Assembly (NCBI GenBank): GCA_900542525.1
Contig: UQNZ01000008.1
Coordinates: 6,579 to 70,578 of the forward strand
Source of the DNA: an uncultured Eggerthella sp.
GTDB taxonomy: Bacteria; Actinomycetota; Coriobacteriia; Coriobacteriales; Eggerthellaceae
Reading direction: 5' to 3'
DNA: 64,000 nucleotides
The notes under the pieces are model-generated. The model was given only the letters and a program-made list of their open reading frames with translations, searched no databases and had not been told where the DNA came from. Positions 39,628 to 49,624 of this stretch are shown here, piece by piece; position 1 is the stretch's first letter, and the number at the start of each line of letters is the position of its first letter. A program made the position numbers and the translations under genes.

Positions 39628-41136
39628 ATGACCTTTGAAGAAGCAAAAAAACTCGATGAAACCTTCGTCATGCCTACTTTCAAGCGCAAGCCAGTGTGCT
39701 TGGTTGAAGGTAAGGGCATGGAAGTCAAAGACGACGAAGGCAAGACATACCTCGACTTCATCGCGGGCATCGGCGTGGATAGCCTTGGGCATTGTCATCC
39801 AAATGTGGTGGATGCGATCCGCACCCAGGCTGAAAAGCTCATCCATGTGAGCAACTATTACTACATCGAGAAGCGTGGCGAAGTTGCCAAGCTCATCTCC
39901 GATATGGCTAACGAATGCATCCCGAAGTTCTTCGCGGCTCCGTGGCAGACCTTTTTCGCTAATTCTGGCGCTGAAGCAAACGAATGTGCGATCAAGCTCG
40001 CACGTCTGTGGGCAAAGAAAGAGTCAAGTGGCGGACATATCATCATCGTGCTCGAAGGAAGCTTCCATGGCCGCACCCTTGCCACGCTTGCTGCTACGGC
40101 TCAGCCAGCTAAGCAGGAGAAGTTCGTACCCTTGCCCGAGGGCTTCGTAGCTATTCCGCCCAACGATATGGACGCGCTCCGCAATATCTGGTGGGAGTAT
40201 CCCGGACAGATCGCGGCGATCCTCATGGAGCCGATCCAGGGAGAGTCGGGCGTTCATCCGATCGATCCCGATTATATGTTCGAGGCATCAAAGCTTGCGC
40301 GACGCAACGGTGCGCTCTTCATCGCCGATGAGATCCAGACAGGCTTCTATCGTTGTGGCACGTGGCCTTTCGAGTTTCAGAATGCTGGCATCACGCCCGA
40401 TATCTTCACGTTTGCGAAAGGTGTTGCTTCTGGCATGCCTGCTGCTGGCTGCTGTGCGCGCATCGAAGTAGCGCAGGTCTTCGAACCAGGTGATCATGGT
40501 TCAACGTTCGGTGGCAGCAACCTTGCTATGGCGGCGGCTCACGCAACGCTCACCACGCTCAAGCAGGAGAACTTCGGTCAGCGCGTTGAAACGATGGGCG
40601 ATTATTTCGCCGAGAAGCTGCTCGCGCTCGATGAAGTGGAAGACGTGCGTGGCTCAGGTCTTATGATCGCGGCAGAGCTCAAAGAAGGGATCAAGGCGCC
40701 GTTCGTAGTCGATGCAGCGCTCGATGCAGGTTTCTTGCTGAATGCGACGGGCGAAACCACGCTCCGCTTCCTGCCTCCGCTCATCGTCAAGGAAGAAGAT
40801 ATCGATAAGCTCATAGCTGCACTGCCAGATATCTGCAAGGCATCGAAGCAGAAAGAGGTAGAGGCTGCTGAAGCTGCAAAGAAGGCAGCTGAGGAAGAAG
40901 CGGCCGCTCAGGAAGAATATGAGCGCCTTATGAAAGAAGCGGAAAACGTCAACGCTAATTTCAAAGAAGTTATGGATATGCTCAAAGACAAGGTCGGCAA
41001 CGTTGAAGACAAGCTGGGCGATGCGCTCAAGAACGCTGCTGCGCAGAAGAAGAGCGATTCTGCAAACGATGCTGCAGAAGGCGCTCCTGAGGCATCCAAC
41101 AATGTCGAAGAGAAGCCCTCAGAGGAAAAGAACTAG
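39628..41136 (+). CDS. argD: Acetylornithine aminotransferase with long charged C-terminal tail
   Basis: Residues 1 to about 405 are a full class III aminotransferase. FANSGAEANECAIKLARL binds PLP phosphate, FIADEIQTGFYRCG carries the cofactor Asp, and the PLP Lys is in FTFAKGVASGMPA; FGGSNLAMAAA follows. Unusually, about 96 further residues follow (407-502): an Ala/Glu/Lys-rich, strongly helical segment (EAAEAAKKAAEEEAAAQEE), then KDKVGNVEDKLGDALKNA and a disordered Glu/Ser/Asn-rich end. Normal ArgD is about 400 residues. No stop or frameshift separates the parts, so the tail is a real extension in this genome. Confidence 0.94.
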   Translation: MTFEEAKKLDETFVMPTFKRKPVCLVEGKGMEVKDDEGKTYLDFIAGIGVDSLGHCHPNVVDAIRTQAEKLIHVSNYYYIEKRGEVAKLISDMANECIPKFFAAPWQTFFANSGAEANECAIKLARLWAKKESSGGHIIIVLEGSFHGRTLATLAATAQPAKQEKFVPLPEGFVAIPPNDMDALRNIWWEYPGQIAAILMEPIQGESGVHPIDPDYMFEASKLARRNGALFIADEIQTGFYRCGTWPFEFQNAGITPDIFTFAKGVASGMPAAGCCARIEVAQVFEPGDHGSTFGGSNLAMAAAHATLTTLKQENFGQRVETMGDYFAEKLLALDEVEDVRGSGLMIAAELKEGIKAPFVVDAALDAGFLLNATGETTLRFLPPLIVKEEDIDKLIAALPDICKASKQKEVEAAEAAKKAAEEEAAAQEEYERLMKEAENVNANFKEVMDMLKDKVGNVEDKLGDALKNAAAQKKSDSANDAAEGAPEASNNVEEKPSEEKN

Positions 41137-41159
41137 TTGTTAAAACCGCATTGCGGCGA

Positions 41160-41188
41160 TTGAGCAGCTTTTGCGCGCACGCTACAAT
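41160..41188 (+). promoter_or_regulatory. Promoter of argG
   Basis: TTGAGC (41160-41165), a 17-base spacer, and TACAAT (41183-41188), 39 bases upstream of the argG ATG. A CCGC/GCGG hairpin near 41146 may end the argD transcript. Confidence 0.65.
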
Positions 41189-41227
41189 GCAAAGATGAAA
41201 TTTGTGCCTGTTAAGGAAGGAAACAAC

Positions 41228-42481
41228 ATGGCAAAAGATAAAGTAGTGCTCGCATATTCCGGTGGTCTCGATACTTCCGTGTGCATCAAATGGCTCCAGG
41301 AAGAAAAAGGGCTCGATGTCATCGCTGTTGTAGGTGAAGTCGGTCAGGAGCATGAGGGTCTCGAGAAGGTGAAGGAAAAGGCACTGAAGACCGGTGCGCT
41401 CGAATGCTATGTCATCGATATGCGCGAGCTTTTCGTGAACGAATACCTCACTAAAGCGCTTGCTGCAAATGCTCATTTTGAGGGCAAGTACCCGTTGGTC
41501 TCTGCGCTTTCGCGCCCGCTCATCTCCAAGTTCTTAGTTGATGTTGCGCACAAAGAAGGAGCGAAGTATATCGCTCATGGCTGCACTGGCAAGGGCAACG
41601 ATCAGGTGCGCTTCGAGACCTCTATCCAGGCGCTCGATCCTAGCATCGAGATCTTAGCTCCCGTGCGCGAATGGGATCTTCATACGCGTCCTGAAGAGAT
41701 CGATTACGCCGAGGCTCACGGTGTACCTGTAGACGCTACCAAGTCCAATCCTTATTCGATCGATGATAACCTGTGGGGTCGTGCGATCGAATGTGGCGTG
41801 CTCGAAGATCCCTGGGCTGCTCCTCCGGCCGATATCTACACGATGACGGTCGATCCTGAGGCTGCTCCCGATAAAGCGACCGAGGTCGAGATCACGTTCG
41901 CTGCTGGCGTCCCAGTGGCGCTCGATGGCAAGGAGATGTCGTTCCTCGAGATCATCGAAGCTATGAACAAGATCGCAGGTTCGAACGGTTTCGGTCGTAT
42001 CGACATGATCGAGAACCGTATGGTCGGCGTGAAATCTCGTGAATGCTACGAGGCTCCAGCTGCTCTGGCGCTCATCTGCGCACATCGTGCGCTCGAGGAT
42101 ATGTGCCTTGAGCGTGAGGTCATGCGCTATAAGGCTCACATCGAGCAAGACTGGGCTGTTCAGGTCTACAACGGCCAGTGGTTCTCGCCGCTCAAGCATG
42201 CGATGGACGAATTCATCGCTGCTACCCAGACGTGCCTTGAAGGTGTGGTTCGCCTGAAGTTCTACAAGGGTACCTGTACCGTTACTGGGCGTAAGTCCGA
42301 CTATTCGCTCTACGACTACGGTCTGGCAACTTACGATGCTGCTGATACTTTCAATCGCGATTCTGCGAAGGGCTTCATCGATCTGTATGGCTTGTCGAAT
42401 CGCGTGTGGGCAAAGAATCGTCGCGACAACGGCAAGACCGATGGCGATGCGAAAGAGCTCGAAGAAGACGCGCTCAAATAA
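41228..42481 (+). CDS. argG: Argininosuccinate synthase
   Basis: A 417-residue ATP-dependent ligase joining citrulline and aspartate. The N-terminal ATP loop is VVLAYSGGLDTSVCIKWL. HGCTGKGNDQVRFE and the citrulline-binding SNPYSIDDNLWGRAIECG are conserved. ATG 41228 follows AAGGAAGG; an upstream in-frame ATG at 41195 has no signal. The gene has its own promoter and terminator. Confidence 0.96.
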   Translation: MAKDKVVLAYSGGLDTSVCIKWLQEEKGLDVIAVVGEVGQEHEGLEKVKEKALKTGALECYVIDMRELFVNEYLTKALAANAHFEGKYPLVSALSRPLISKFLVDVAHKEGAKYIAHGCTGKGNDQVRFETSIQALDPSIEILAPVREWDLHTRPEEIDYAEAHGVPVDATKSNPYSIDDNLWGRAIECGVLEDPWAAPPADIYTMTVDPEAAPDKATEVEITFAAGVPVALDGKEMSFLEIIEAMNKIAGSNGFGRIDMIENRMVGVKSRECYEAPAALALICAHRALEDMCLEREVMRYKAHIEQDWAVQVYNGQWFSPLKHAMDEFIAATQTCLEGVVRLKFYKGTCTVTGRKSDYSLYDYGLATYDAADTFNRDSAKGFIDLYGLSNRVWAKNRRDNGKTDGDAKELEEDALK

Positions 42482-42500
42482 GCAACTGGAATCACTATGC

Positions 42501-42535
42501 AACGCTCGGGCATTTTACCCGAGCGTTCGTTTTCC
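42501..42535 (+). terminator. Terminator between argG and argH
   Basis: AACGCTCGGG and CCCGAGCGTT form a 10-bp stem followed by CGTTTT. This suggests argH is transcribed separately or by readthrough. Confidence 0.8.
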
Positions 42536-42608
42536 ATAAGGGGGATGGGTCCTCCAATTCCGATCAAGGAATGAAACACGAGTAGATACGGGTAAATGGG
42601 AGTAGAAC

Positions 42609-44015
42609 ATGGCACTGTGGTCTGGACGTTTTGAAGAGGGTGTGAGCGAATTCACGCAGGAGTTCGGTGCATCGCTGCCGGTCGATAAGGCAATGTACAA
42701 ACAGGATATCGCTGGGTCGATGGCCCATGCGCGCATGCTTGCCGATCAGGGTGTTATCTCGCATGAAGATGCTGAAGCGACCACGGCGGGGCTCGCGCAG
42801 ATCGAGCGCGATATCGAAGAAGGCAACTTCGTCTTCGACATCAATAACGAAGACATCCATATGTCCATCGAAGCGGTGCTCACCGAGCGTATCGGCGATG
42901 CAGGTGCGCGTCTGCACACTGGTCGCTCTCGAAACGACCAGGTCATCACTGATACACGTCTCTACGCTAAAGAACTTTGCCGTGAACTCATGGGCGCGAA
43001 TCTGAAGCTTCGCAAGACGCTTCTGGCGCTCGCGGCGCAGAATGAAGAGGTGCTGCTTCCAGGCTATACGCACCTTCAGCACGCTCAGCCCGTGCTGCTC
43101 GCGCATCATTTCATGGCATACTACTGGATGTTCACACGCGACTTCAATCGCTTGCGCCAAGCGTTCGATGCAGCCGATATGAATCCGCTCGGTTCGGCAG
43201 CGCTCGCGGGTACCACCTATCCGCTCGACCGCAATGCGACCACCAGAGCGCTTGGGTTCGCTGCGCCTATCCCGAATTCGCTTGATGCGGTTTCAGATCG
43301 TGATTTTCTGCTCGATCTCGATTACGCGGCAAGTGTGAGCATGATCCACCTTTCACGTCTTTCCGAAGAGATCATCCTTTGGTCCACTTCGGAATTCGGT
43401 TTCATCACGCTCTCCGATGCATTCTCGACCGGCTCGTCGATCATGCCGCAGAAGAAGAATCCCGATTTCGCGGAGCTCATTCGCGGCAAGTCGGGTCGTG
43501 TGGTAGGCGATCTCGTAGCGCTTCTCGTTACGATGAAATCGTTGCCGCTGGCCTACAACAAGGATCTTCAGGAAGATAAAGAGGGCGTGATCGATGCTGC
43601 GAAGACGCTCTATGATTGCCTTACTTGCATGGAAGGCATGATCGCCACCATGAAGATCAATAAGGACGCCATGCGCATTCAGGCCGAAAAGGGCTATTTG
43701 GCCGCAACCGATGTGGCTGATTATCTGGCGAAAAAGGGCATGCCGTTCAGGCAGGCACATGAAGTGGTGGGTCATCTGGTGCTGCTTTGCGATAAACGCG
43801 GTTGCAACTTGGATGATCTGAGCCTCGAAGACTTCAAAGCGGAAAGCGATCTTTTCGAGGAGGACATCACTGGTGCGCTCGACCTCGAGAGCATCGTTGA
43901 GGCGCGTACTACGTTCGGCGGCACGTCGCGTGAAGCGCTTCACGAACAGATGCAGCTTGCGGAAGATTCTTACACGCAGGACAACGACTATTTCTTCCAG
44001 AAGCAGCCAGCATAA
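42609..44015 (+). CDS. argH: Argininosuccinate lyase
   Basis: A 468-residue member of the fumarase/aspartase superfamily that releases arginine and fumarate. It begins ALWSGRFEEGVSEFTQEFGA. HTGRSRNDQVITD and GYTHLQHAQPVLLAHH hold active-site residues, and the flexible signature loop with the catalytic Ser is GSSIMPQKKNPD. Length is normal. It completes the arg run of the window; argF is absent. Confidence 0.97.
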   Translation: MALWSGRFEEGVSEFTQEFGASLPVDKAMYKQDIAGSMAHARMLADQGVISHEDAEATTAGLAQIERDIEEGNFVFDINNEDIHMSIEAVLTERIGDAGARLHTGRSRNDQVITDTRLYAKELCRELMGANLKLRKTLLALAAQNEEVLLPGYTHLQHAQPVLLAHHFMAYYWMFTRDFNRLRQAFDAADMNPLGSAALAGTTYPLDRNATTRALGFAAPIPNSLDAVSDRDFLLDLDYAASVSMIHLSRLSEEIILWSTSEFGFITLSDAFSTGSSIMPQKKNPDFAELIRGKSGRVVGDLVALLVTMKSLPLAYNKDLQEDKEGVIDAAKTLYDCLTCMEGMIATMKINKDAMRIQAEKGYLAATDVADYLAKKGMPFRQAHEVVGHLVLLCDKRGCNLDDLSLEDFKAESDLFEEDITGALDLESIVEARTTFGGTSREALHEQMQLAEDSYTQDNDYFFQKQPA

Positions 44016-44167
44016 GCTCGAGCGTTTTAGCGCACATCCATCATAAAAACCTTACAATTCTTGCCATTCTGTGGCTAAACCGTGTGAATCTTCACCCGTG
44101 GCATATGGTAGCCTTGTCGTTCACGCTGCCATGATAAAATACTTCACAATGTATCCATGGAGGTAAG

Positions 44168-46330
44168 ATGTCAGTTCGCACTCGTAAAAAGAGGGCACAT
44201 CGCAAAAAGCGTCAACCGTTAAGCAAGGCAATGCTCGCTCTTGTTATCGTGCTGGTCATTTTTGGTGCCGGCGGCGTTGCGGTGGCTGCAGCGGCAGCGG
44301 TTTGGTTGCAGGATCTGCCCGATTATAAAGATTCGTCTGCTTTCAATTACGCACAAAAGACCAGCGTTTATGCCAACGATGGCACCACGCTGCTCGCTGA
44401 ATTCTATGTTGAGAACCGTGATCCGATCGAGCTTTCAGAAATGAGTGATTACGTACTCGAAGGTACGGTCGCAACAGAAGACGAGCGCTTCTATGAGCAT
44501 GATGGCGTGGATATGATGGGTATAGCTCGTGCGATCGTAGTGAACCTTACGGGCACTGGTAGGGAAGGTGCTTCAACCATCACGCAGCAGTTCGTGCGCA
44601 ATACAGTGCTTGCCGATGAAGCGAATGAATCCACGATCAAGCGAAAAGTGCGCGAAGCCTATATCTCGCTTGAACTTGAGAAGATGTTCAACAAAGACGA
44701 GATTCTTCAGATGTATCTCAACACCATCAATTATGGTCAGGGCGCTTACGGCATCGAAGCAGCTTCGCAACTCTATTTCTCGAAGCCCGCAAAAGACCTT
44801 ACTTTGCCAGAAGCAGCGACTCTTATCGGTATTCCGCAATCGCCTACCTACAACAATCCAGTTGACAATCCTGAGAGCTGCTTAGCGCGCCGAAACCTCG
44901 TGCTCGATCGCATGCTCAGCAATAATTACATCACGCAAGAAGAACACGATGAAGCCCAGCAGACTCCGCTCACGCTCAACATAACGCGTGAAGAGGAAAC
45001 CAACGGCATCATGAAATACGACTATTTCACGAGCTATGTGCGCGATACGCTCTTGAAAGATTATTCAGTTAATGAAGTGTTCAAGGGCGGCTTGAACGTG
45101 AAGACTACGCTCGACCCCCACGTGCAAGACTTGGCTGAAGCCGCGGTAGATCGCAAGCTCGACAGTTTGCCGGAAAACCTTGAATGTGCGCTCGTGGCCA
45201 TCGACCCCGATACTGGCTTCATCCAAGCTATGGTGGGTGGGCGCGATTACAAGACCAACGAATTCAATCTTGCCACCCAGGCGAAGCGCCAGGCAGGCTC
45301 TTCGTTCAAGACTTTCACGCTTTTGGCAGCATTGGACGAAGGCTACTCTCCTGAAACGAACCTCAACTGCACCTCGAAAGTGAAGATCGGCAATTGGGAC
45401 GTAGCGAACTATGGTAACGCGAACTATGGCATCCGTAGCATCGAGAGCGCTTTTGCAGTTTCATCGAATACGGGATTTGCAGAACTCTGTACCGAGATCG
45501 GTCCGGACAAGGTTGCTGATATGGCGCATAAGTGCGGTATCGAATCGGATCTCGAGAGCGTTCCTTCCATCACGCTCGGTGTTGAAGAGGTGAGTGTGCT
45601 CGAGATGGCGCAGGCCTATGCGACCATTGCAAACGGTGGTACGCTGCACAAGGCAAATTGCATCGAGGAGATCAAGGATTCGTCAGGCCAGGTCATCTAT
45701 CATGCCGACACGCGTGGCGATAAAGTGCTGAATACCGATCTTACGCAAGCAGCGGTCGAAGTCATGGAAGGTGTCGTTAAGAAAGGCACGGGTCGCAACG
45801 CGGCGCTCTATAATGGACAGCCTGTTGGCGGCAAGACCGGCACGAGCGAGGACTATCGCGATAAGTGGTTCTGCGGCATCACACCTCAGATCTCCGTTGC
45901 GATCTGGATTGGTGATCGCAACGAAAAATCGATGCCTTCCTGGGTTGCGTGTGATAGCATCTTCGGCGATTTTGTGAATAAGCTCTTGCGTGGTCAGGAT
46001 AAAGAAGAGTTCCCTGAAGGCGCAGGAACGATCAAGTTCACCAAGACCGATATCGGCCATGGATCAGGCACGGATGGTGAAACCGTCTCTGCTGAAGGCG
46101 AAAAGCCCAAAGAAGAAAAGAAAGAAGAAGAGAAGCCCAAACCTGATGACTCAACCTCAAATGGCACTACAACAGGCCAAGGCAACCAAGGTGGTAATTC
46201 TGGAGCTAGTGGAGGCAGTTCTGGGGGGACAGGCTCATCGGGTGGTGAGCAAGGTGGCGGCGGTACGACCACACCTCCATCTGGCGGGGATGGTTCCTCT
46301 GACTCATCGGGCGCTTCGCCTGAAGGATAG
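44168..46330 (+). CDS. Class A penicillin-binding protein (PBP1-type)
   Basis: A 720-residue bifunctional peptidoglycan synthase. A basic cytoplasmic tail (RTRKKRAHRKKRQP) and one transmembrane helix come first. The GT51 glycosyltransferase follows with EDERFYEHDGVD, GASTITQQFVRN and LNTINYGQGAYGIEAAS. The transpeptidase has SSFK near residue 378, SSN in AVSSNTGFAE and KTGT in VGGKTGTSEDYRDKW near 556. The last 100 residues are low complexity (Glu/Lys, then Gly/Ser/Thr). The ATG follows GGAGGTAAG. It polymerises and crosslinks the cell wall. Confidence 0.95.
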   Translation: MSVRTRKKRAHRKKRQPLSKAMLALVIVLVIFGAGGVAVAAAAAVWLQDLPDYKDSSAFNYAQKTSVYANDGTTLLAEFYVENRDPIELSEMSDYVLEGTVATEDERFYEHDGVDMMGIARAIVVNLTGTGREGASTITQQFVRNTVLADEANESTIKRKVREAYISLELEKMFNKDEILQMYLNTINYGQGAYGIEAASQLYFSKPAKDLTLPEAATLIGIPQSPTYNNPVDNPESCLARRNLVLDRMLSNNYITQEEHDEAQQTPLTLNITREEETNGIMKYDYFTSYVRDTLLKDYSVNEVFKGGLNVKTTLDPHVQDLAEAAVDRKLDSLPENLECALVAIDPDTGFIQAMVGGRDYKTNEFNLATQAKRQAGSSFKTFTLLAALDEGYSPETNLNCTSKVKIGNWDVANYGNANYGIRSIESAFAVSSNTGFAELCTEIGPDKVADMAHKCGIESDLESVPSITLGVEEVSVLEMAQAYATIANGGTLHKANCIEEIKDSSGQVIYHADTRGDKVLNTDLTQAAVEVMEGVVKKGTGRNAALYNGQPVGGKTGTSEDYRDKWFCGITPQISVAIWIGDRNEKSMPSWVACDSIFGDFVNKLLRGQDKEEFPEGAGTIKFTKTDIGHGSGTDGETVSAEGEKPKEEKKEEEKPKPDDSTSNGTTTGQGNQGGNSGASGGSSGGTGSSGGEQGGGGTTTPPSGGDGSSDSSGASPEG

Positions 46331-46412
46331 CTTAATCTTATAGAAAGATGGGGCACCTGCTTTATCTTGCATTAAAAGAAACCGACTAGCAGAACTACGG
46401 ATGAAGGATAGT

Positions 46413-46928
46413 ATGAACAAGAACCATGAAGCTGTATCGACCTCGTCACGAATAGTGGCTTTTGTTGGTGCGATCGTTTTAGCATGCGCACTTCTGTTAA
46501 GCGGCTGCGCTTCAAATGCTCAGCAAGCGAACGACCCTCAAACGCTCAATCGCCAGTACATGGCAAACGTGAACCAAATCATGGATGAGATCGATGCTCA
46601 GATGACCGAGTTCTCCACCATCGTTAAAGAGGGTGAGGTCGTCTCGCTGAGCACACAGCTCGCTGCGATCAATAATTCAGTTGATAAGCTCAAGGCACTT
46701 TCTGTTCCCGATGATATGAAGGACATCCAGTCCGATTACCTTAAAGGCACCGAAGAGCTTCAAGCAGCTTTTGCGGCTTACGTCGATCTCTATGAAGACG
46801 TTAAGGCGCCCGAAAGCGGAGCATTCGATTTTGCTACGTATGGCGATCGCTTGAACGATGTGAAGAGCCATTATGAAGCAGGAATCCAAGCGCTTGAAAG
46901 TGCCGATCAGAAAGCAGCGGATGCCTAG
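46413..46928 (+). CDS. Small lipoprotein
   Basis: A 171-residue lipoprotein: a basic start, a hydrophobic stretch and the lipobox LLLSGCASN, with the mature protein beginning at Cys near residue 32. The mature part is helical and acidic, with possible heptads (NQIMDEIDAQMTEFSTIV). It is probably a helical bundle at the outer face of the membrane. ATG 46413 follows AAGGA. It lies downstream of the PBP gene and may act with it, but no family is recognised. Confidence 0.82.
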   Translation: MNKNHEAVSTSSRIVAFVGAIVLACALLLSGCASNAQQANDPQTLNRQYMANVNQIMDEIDAQMTEFSTIVKEGEVVSLSTQLAAINNSVDKLKALSVPDDMKDIQSDYLKGTEELQAAFAAYVDLYEDVKAPESGAFDFATYGDRLNDVKSHYEAGIQALESADQKAADA

Positions 46929-46958
46929 GGCTCTGCACGCTGAATCTTTTTACTTGTT

Positions 46959-46991
46959 CTGCACCGATGGACGCTCGTTTCATCGGTGCAG
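46959..46991. terminator. Hairpin after the lipoprotein gene
   Basis: CTGCACCGATG/CATCGGTGCAG, an 11-bp perfect stem, lies just before the U32 gene. It lacks a U-tract, so termination is uncertain. Confidence 0.45.
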
Positions 46992-47018
46992 TAGTCTGTT
47001 ATGGCAAGGAATATCACG

Positions 47019-49499
47019 ATGAAATCTGTTGAATTACTAGCGCCCGCTGGCAACATGATAGCGCTTCACGCTGCGGTGGGCGCAGGAGCTGATGCGGTCT
47101 ATCTTGGTGCCTCCTCGTTCAATGCTCGCCGAAGTGCTGACAACTTCACACTCGAAACGTTGCGTGAGGCGTGCGATTATGCGCATTTGCGTGGGGTGAA
47201 GGTGTACCTTGCGGTGAATACGATCATCCTCCCTTCGGAGCTTTATGATGCGCTTGAGCTCGTGCGTCAGGCGTATCGTGCGGGAGTGGATGCGTTCATC
47301 GTGCAGGATATCGGCTTGGCTCAAGAGATCGCGCGTACGATTCCGCAAACGCGCGTGCATGTTTCAACGCAGATGAACACTCACACGAAAGACGCGCTTG
47401 TTGCTGAGGCGGCACTGGGAGCCAAGCGCGTCACGCTGGCACGCGAGCTTTCGCTTGCGGAAGTGGCTGACCTGAGCCACTTTGCTGCGGAGCTTGGTAT
47501 GGAAGCAGAGTGTTTCGCGCATGGTGCACTTTGCGTCTGCTATTCGGGACAATGCTTCATGTCCTCGATGGTGGGTGGGCGCAGTGCGAATCGGGGCATG
47601 TGTGCGCAAGCGTGTCGGTTGCCTTATGAACTGCGCAATCGTGCATTGCGTAAGAGCCTCGATGCTCCTGGCGAGCATCTGCTCTCGCCAAAAGACCTTT
47701 GTACGGCTCAGATCCTCCCAGAGCTTATCCGTGCAGGCGTTAGTTCGTTGAAGATCGAAGGACGCATGAAGTCACCCGAATACGTGGGCTGTGCAGTGCG
47801 CATCTATCGCAGCGTGCTCGATCGTTTCAATGCGTGGGCAGATGCTCAGCTTGAAGATGGAGTGAGCGAGGAGAACTTCGATTGGGTAAACGCACCGCGT
47901 GCCACTGTCGAAGAGATGCAAGAGCTTTCAGAAGCCTTTTCACGTGGTTTCACTACGGCGTATCTGGAGGGTGAGTGTGGCAACGAGATCATGAGTTACG
48001 CGCGCCCGAACAATCGCGGAAGCTTTGCGGGGCGTATCGCGAACGTGAAGGGCAGTCGTATCGAGATCGATCCAGCGTTTCCGCTCGTGGAGGGAGATGT
48101 GCTCGAATTCTGGACGAGCAAGGGTAACATCATTCACGAGATCGATTCGCTCGAAACGCTGCCGAGTGGCAGGGTGGCGCTTACGATTGAAAAGCCGCTT
48201 GGTAAGGGCGATCGTGTTTTTCGGGTACGCAGCGCGGAAGCGGCATTTCGCGATGTGGCCGGCGAGCCACGTGTCCCTCTTTCGATTCACGTGAAGATGC
48301 ATATCAGCCACCCACTTGAGCTTGCGCTCGCAACACCCGACCCCTGGGATGCAACGCGTCAAGTCAAAGTCTCCGTCGAAGGCGCTCCTATCGAGCCTGC
48401 CCGCACGAAGGCGGTGAGCGTTGAGGAAGTTATCGAGCACATCGATCGGTTAGGCTCGACCCCTTTCAAGCTCGAGCAGATCGAAGTCGAGCTTGATGAA
48501 GGGGTTGGCATTGGCTTCTCTGCGCTGCATAAGATCAGAGCACAGGCTTGTGAGCAGCTTGAAGAGGTGCTGCTCGCGCGTTATCACGAGCGTATGCTCG
48601 AAAAAGCGCCTTCGCGCGCGTTCGCTCCGCGAATCCGTAAAGGCTCATGCAAGGTTGCGGTACTAGCTACAAATCCAGCTTGCGCTCGCGCTGCAAAACG
48701 CGCTGGCGCAGATCTTATCTATGTGCCTGTGCACAACTATCGTCGCGGTGAAGCCATCATCGCAGGTCAACTTTCACAAACGGCCGAGCAAGCGGGATAT
48801 CCCAAGGGGTGCATCCCGGTGCTTCCTGTTGTTGCTCATGATGGCGATAGTGAAGCACGCAATGGCTTTGATGTTTGGAAGCGTGTGCAGGAAGACAAGC
48901 CGGTTCTCGTGCAGAATCTTGGGCAGATCGTTCATGCGCGCGAACTGGGAGCGCTACTCGAGATCGGGCCTTACGTACCGCTTACGAATCGCCTCGATAT
49001 GCAGCTTGCTCATGATCTGGGTGCGACGCGCATCTGGCTTTCATCCGAGCTCACTTTGCGTCAGATCGAAGAGTTGGGCGAGATGAGCCCCGTGCCGCTT
49101 GGTGCAACCATCATGGGATACACCGAGCTCATGGTAACCGAGCACTGCTTGCTCATGAGTCAAGGTCCATGCAATCAGGATTGTGCGCAATGTGCGCGTC
49201 GCAAGAGCCCACATTACCTTAAGGACCGTAAAGGTTACGAACTGCCGGTCATCACTGATGTGCTCGGAAGAAGTCACCTCTATAATGCGGTCGAGCTTGA
49301 CGTTGCTCATGCGGTGCCCGATTTGGTTGGGGCGGGTGTGTCTGCGCTCATGGTTGATACTACGCTCATGAACGTTGATCAGGTAAGCAAGAAGGTTGCT
49401 CGCGCGGTGCGTGCGCGCGATATTGCGCTCAAGAGCGGGGATAAGGTTTCGCGCGCGGATGGTACGACAACGGGGCATTTGTTCCGTGGGGTAAGCTAG
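47019..49499 (+). CDS. U32 peptidase-family protein (RlhA-like)
   Basis: An 826-residue protein. Residues 1-300 are the U32 domain: ELLAPAGNMIALHAAVGAGA, then VHVSTQMNTHT. The iron-sulfur Cys cluster appears in FAHGALCVCYSGQCFMSS, MCAQACRLPY and later GPCNQDCAQCARRKS. KIEGRMKSPEYV follows, and a DUF3656-like collagenase region fills the centre. E. coli RlhA of this family hydroxylates 23S rRNA C2501; other members modify tRNA or ubiquinone. Assignment to RlhA function is by domain order only. Start 47019 follows AAGGA better than the ATG at 47001. Confidence 0.88.
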   Translation: MKSVELLAPAGNMIALHAAVGAGADAVYLGASSFNARRSADNFTLETLREACDYAHLRGVKVYLAVNTIILPSELYDALELVRQAYRAGVDAFIVQDIGLAQEIARTIPQTRVHVSTQMNTHTKDALVAEAALGAKRVTLARELSLAEVADLSHFAAELGMEAECFAHGALCVCYSGQCFMSSMVGGRSANRGMCAQACRLPYELRNRALRKSLDAPGEHLLSPKDLCTAQILPELIRAGVSSLKIEGRMKSPEYVGCAVRIYRSVLDRFNAWADAQLEDGVSEENFDWVNAPRATVEEMQELSEAFSRGFTTAYLEGECGNEIMSYARPNNRGSFAGRIANVKGSRIEIDPAFPLVEGDVLEFWTSKGNIIHEIDSLETLPSGRVALTIEKPLGKGDRVFRVRSAEAAFRDVAGEPRVPLSIHVKMHISHPLELALATPDPWDATRQVKVSVEGAPIEPARTKAVSVEEVIEHIDRLGSTPFKLEQIEVELDEGVGIGFSALHKIRAQACEQLEEVLLARYHERMLEKAPSRAFAPRIRKGSCKVAVLATNPACARAAKRAGADLIYVPVHNYRRGEAIIAGQLSQTAEQAGYPKGCIPVLPVVAHDGDSEARNGFDVWKRVQEDKPVLVQNLGQIVHARELGALLEIGPYVPLTNRLDMQLAHDLGATRIWLSSELTLRQIEELGEMSPVPLGATIMGYTELMVTEHCLLMSQGPCNQDCAQCARRKSPHYLKDRKGYELPVITDVLGRSHLYNAVELDVAHAVPDLVGAGVSALMVDTTLMNVDQVSKKVARAVRARDIALKSGDKVSRADGTTTGHLFRGVS

Positions 49500-49534
49500 G
49501 CGTATTCGGGCGGAGCGTGCTCGTCGATTCATGA

Positions 49535-49564
49535 TTGCGCGTGCTTCATCAAATAGGCTATAAT
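49535..49564 (+). promoter_or_regulatory. Promoter of tRNA-Gln
   Basis: TTGCGC (49535-49540), an 18-base spacer, and a perfect TATAAT (49559-49564). Confidence 0.6.
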
Positions 49565-49624
49565 TTGACCTCGCAAAGCGTGATGCGGTTTCTCTTCGTA
49601 TTCCTTTGCAAGGCCTGTCGAAAC

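Noticed and set aside
42536..42608. Regulatory RNA before argH
   Set aside because: Only short complementary stretches are present; nothing resembles a known class, and the region is too short to support a claim.
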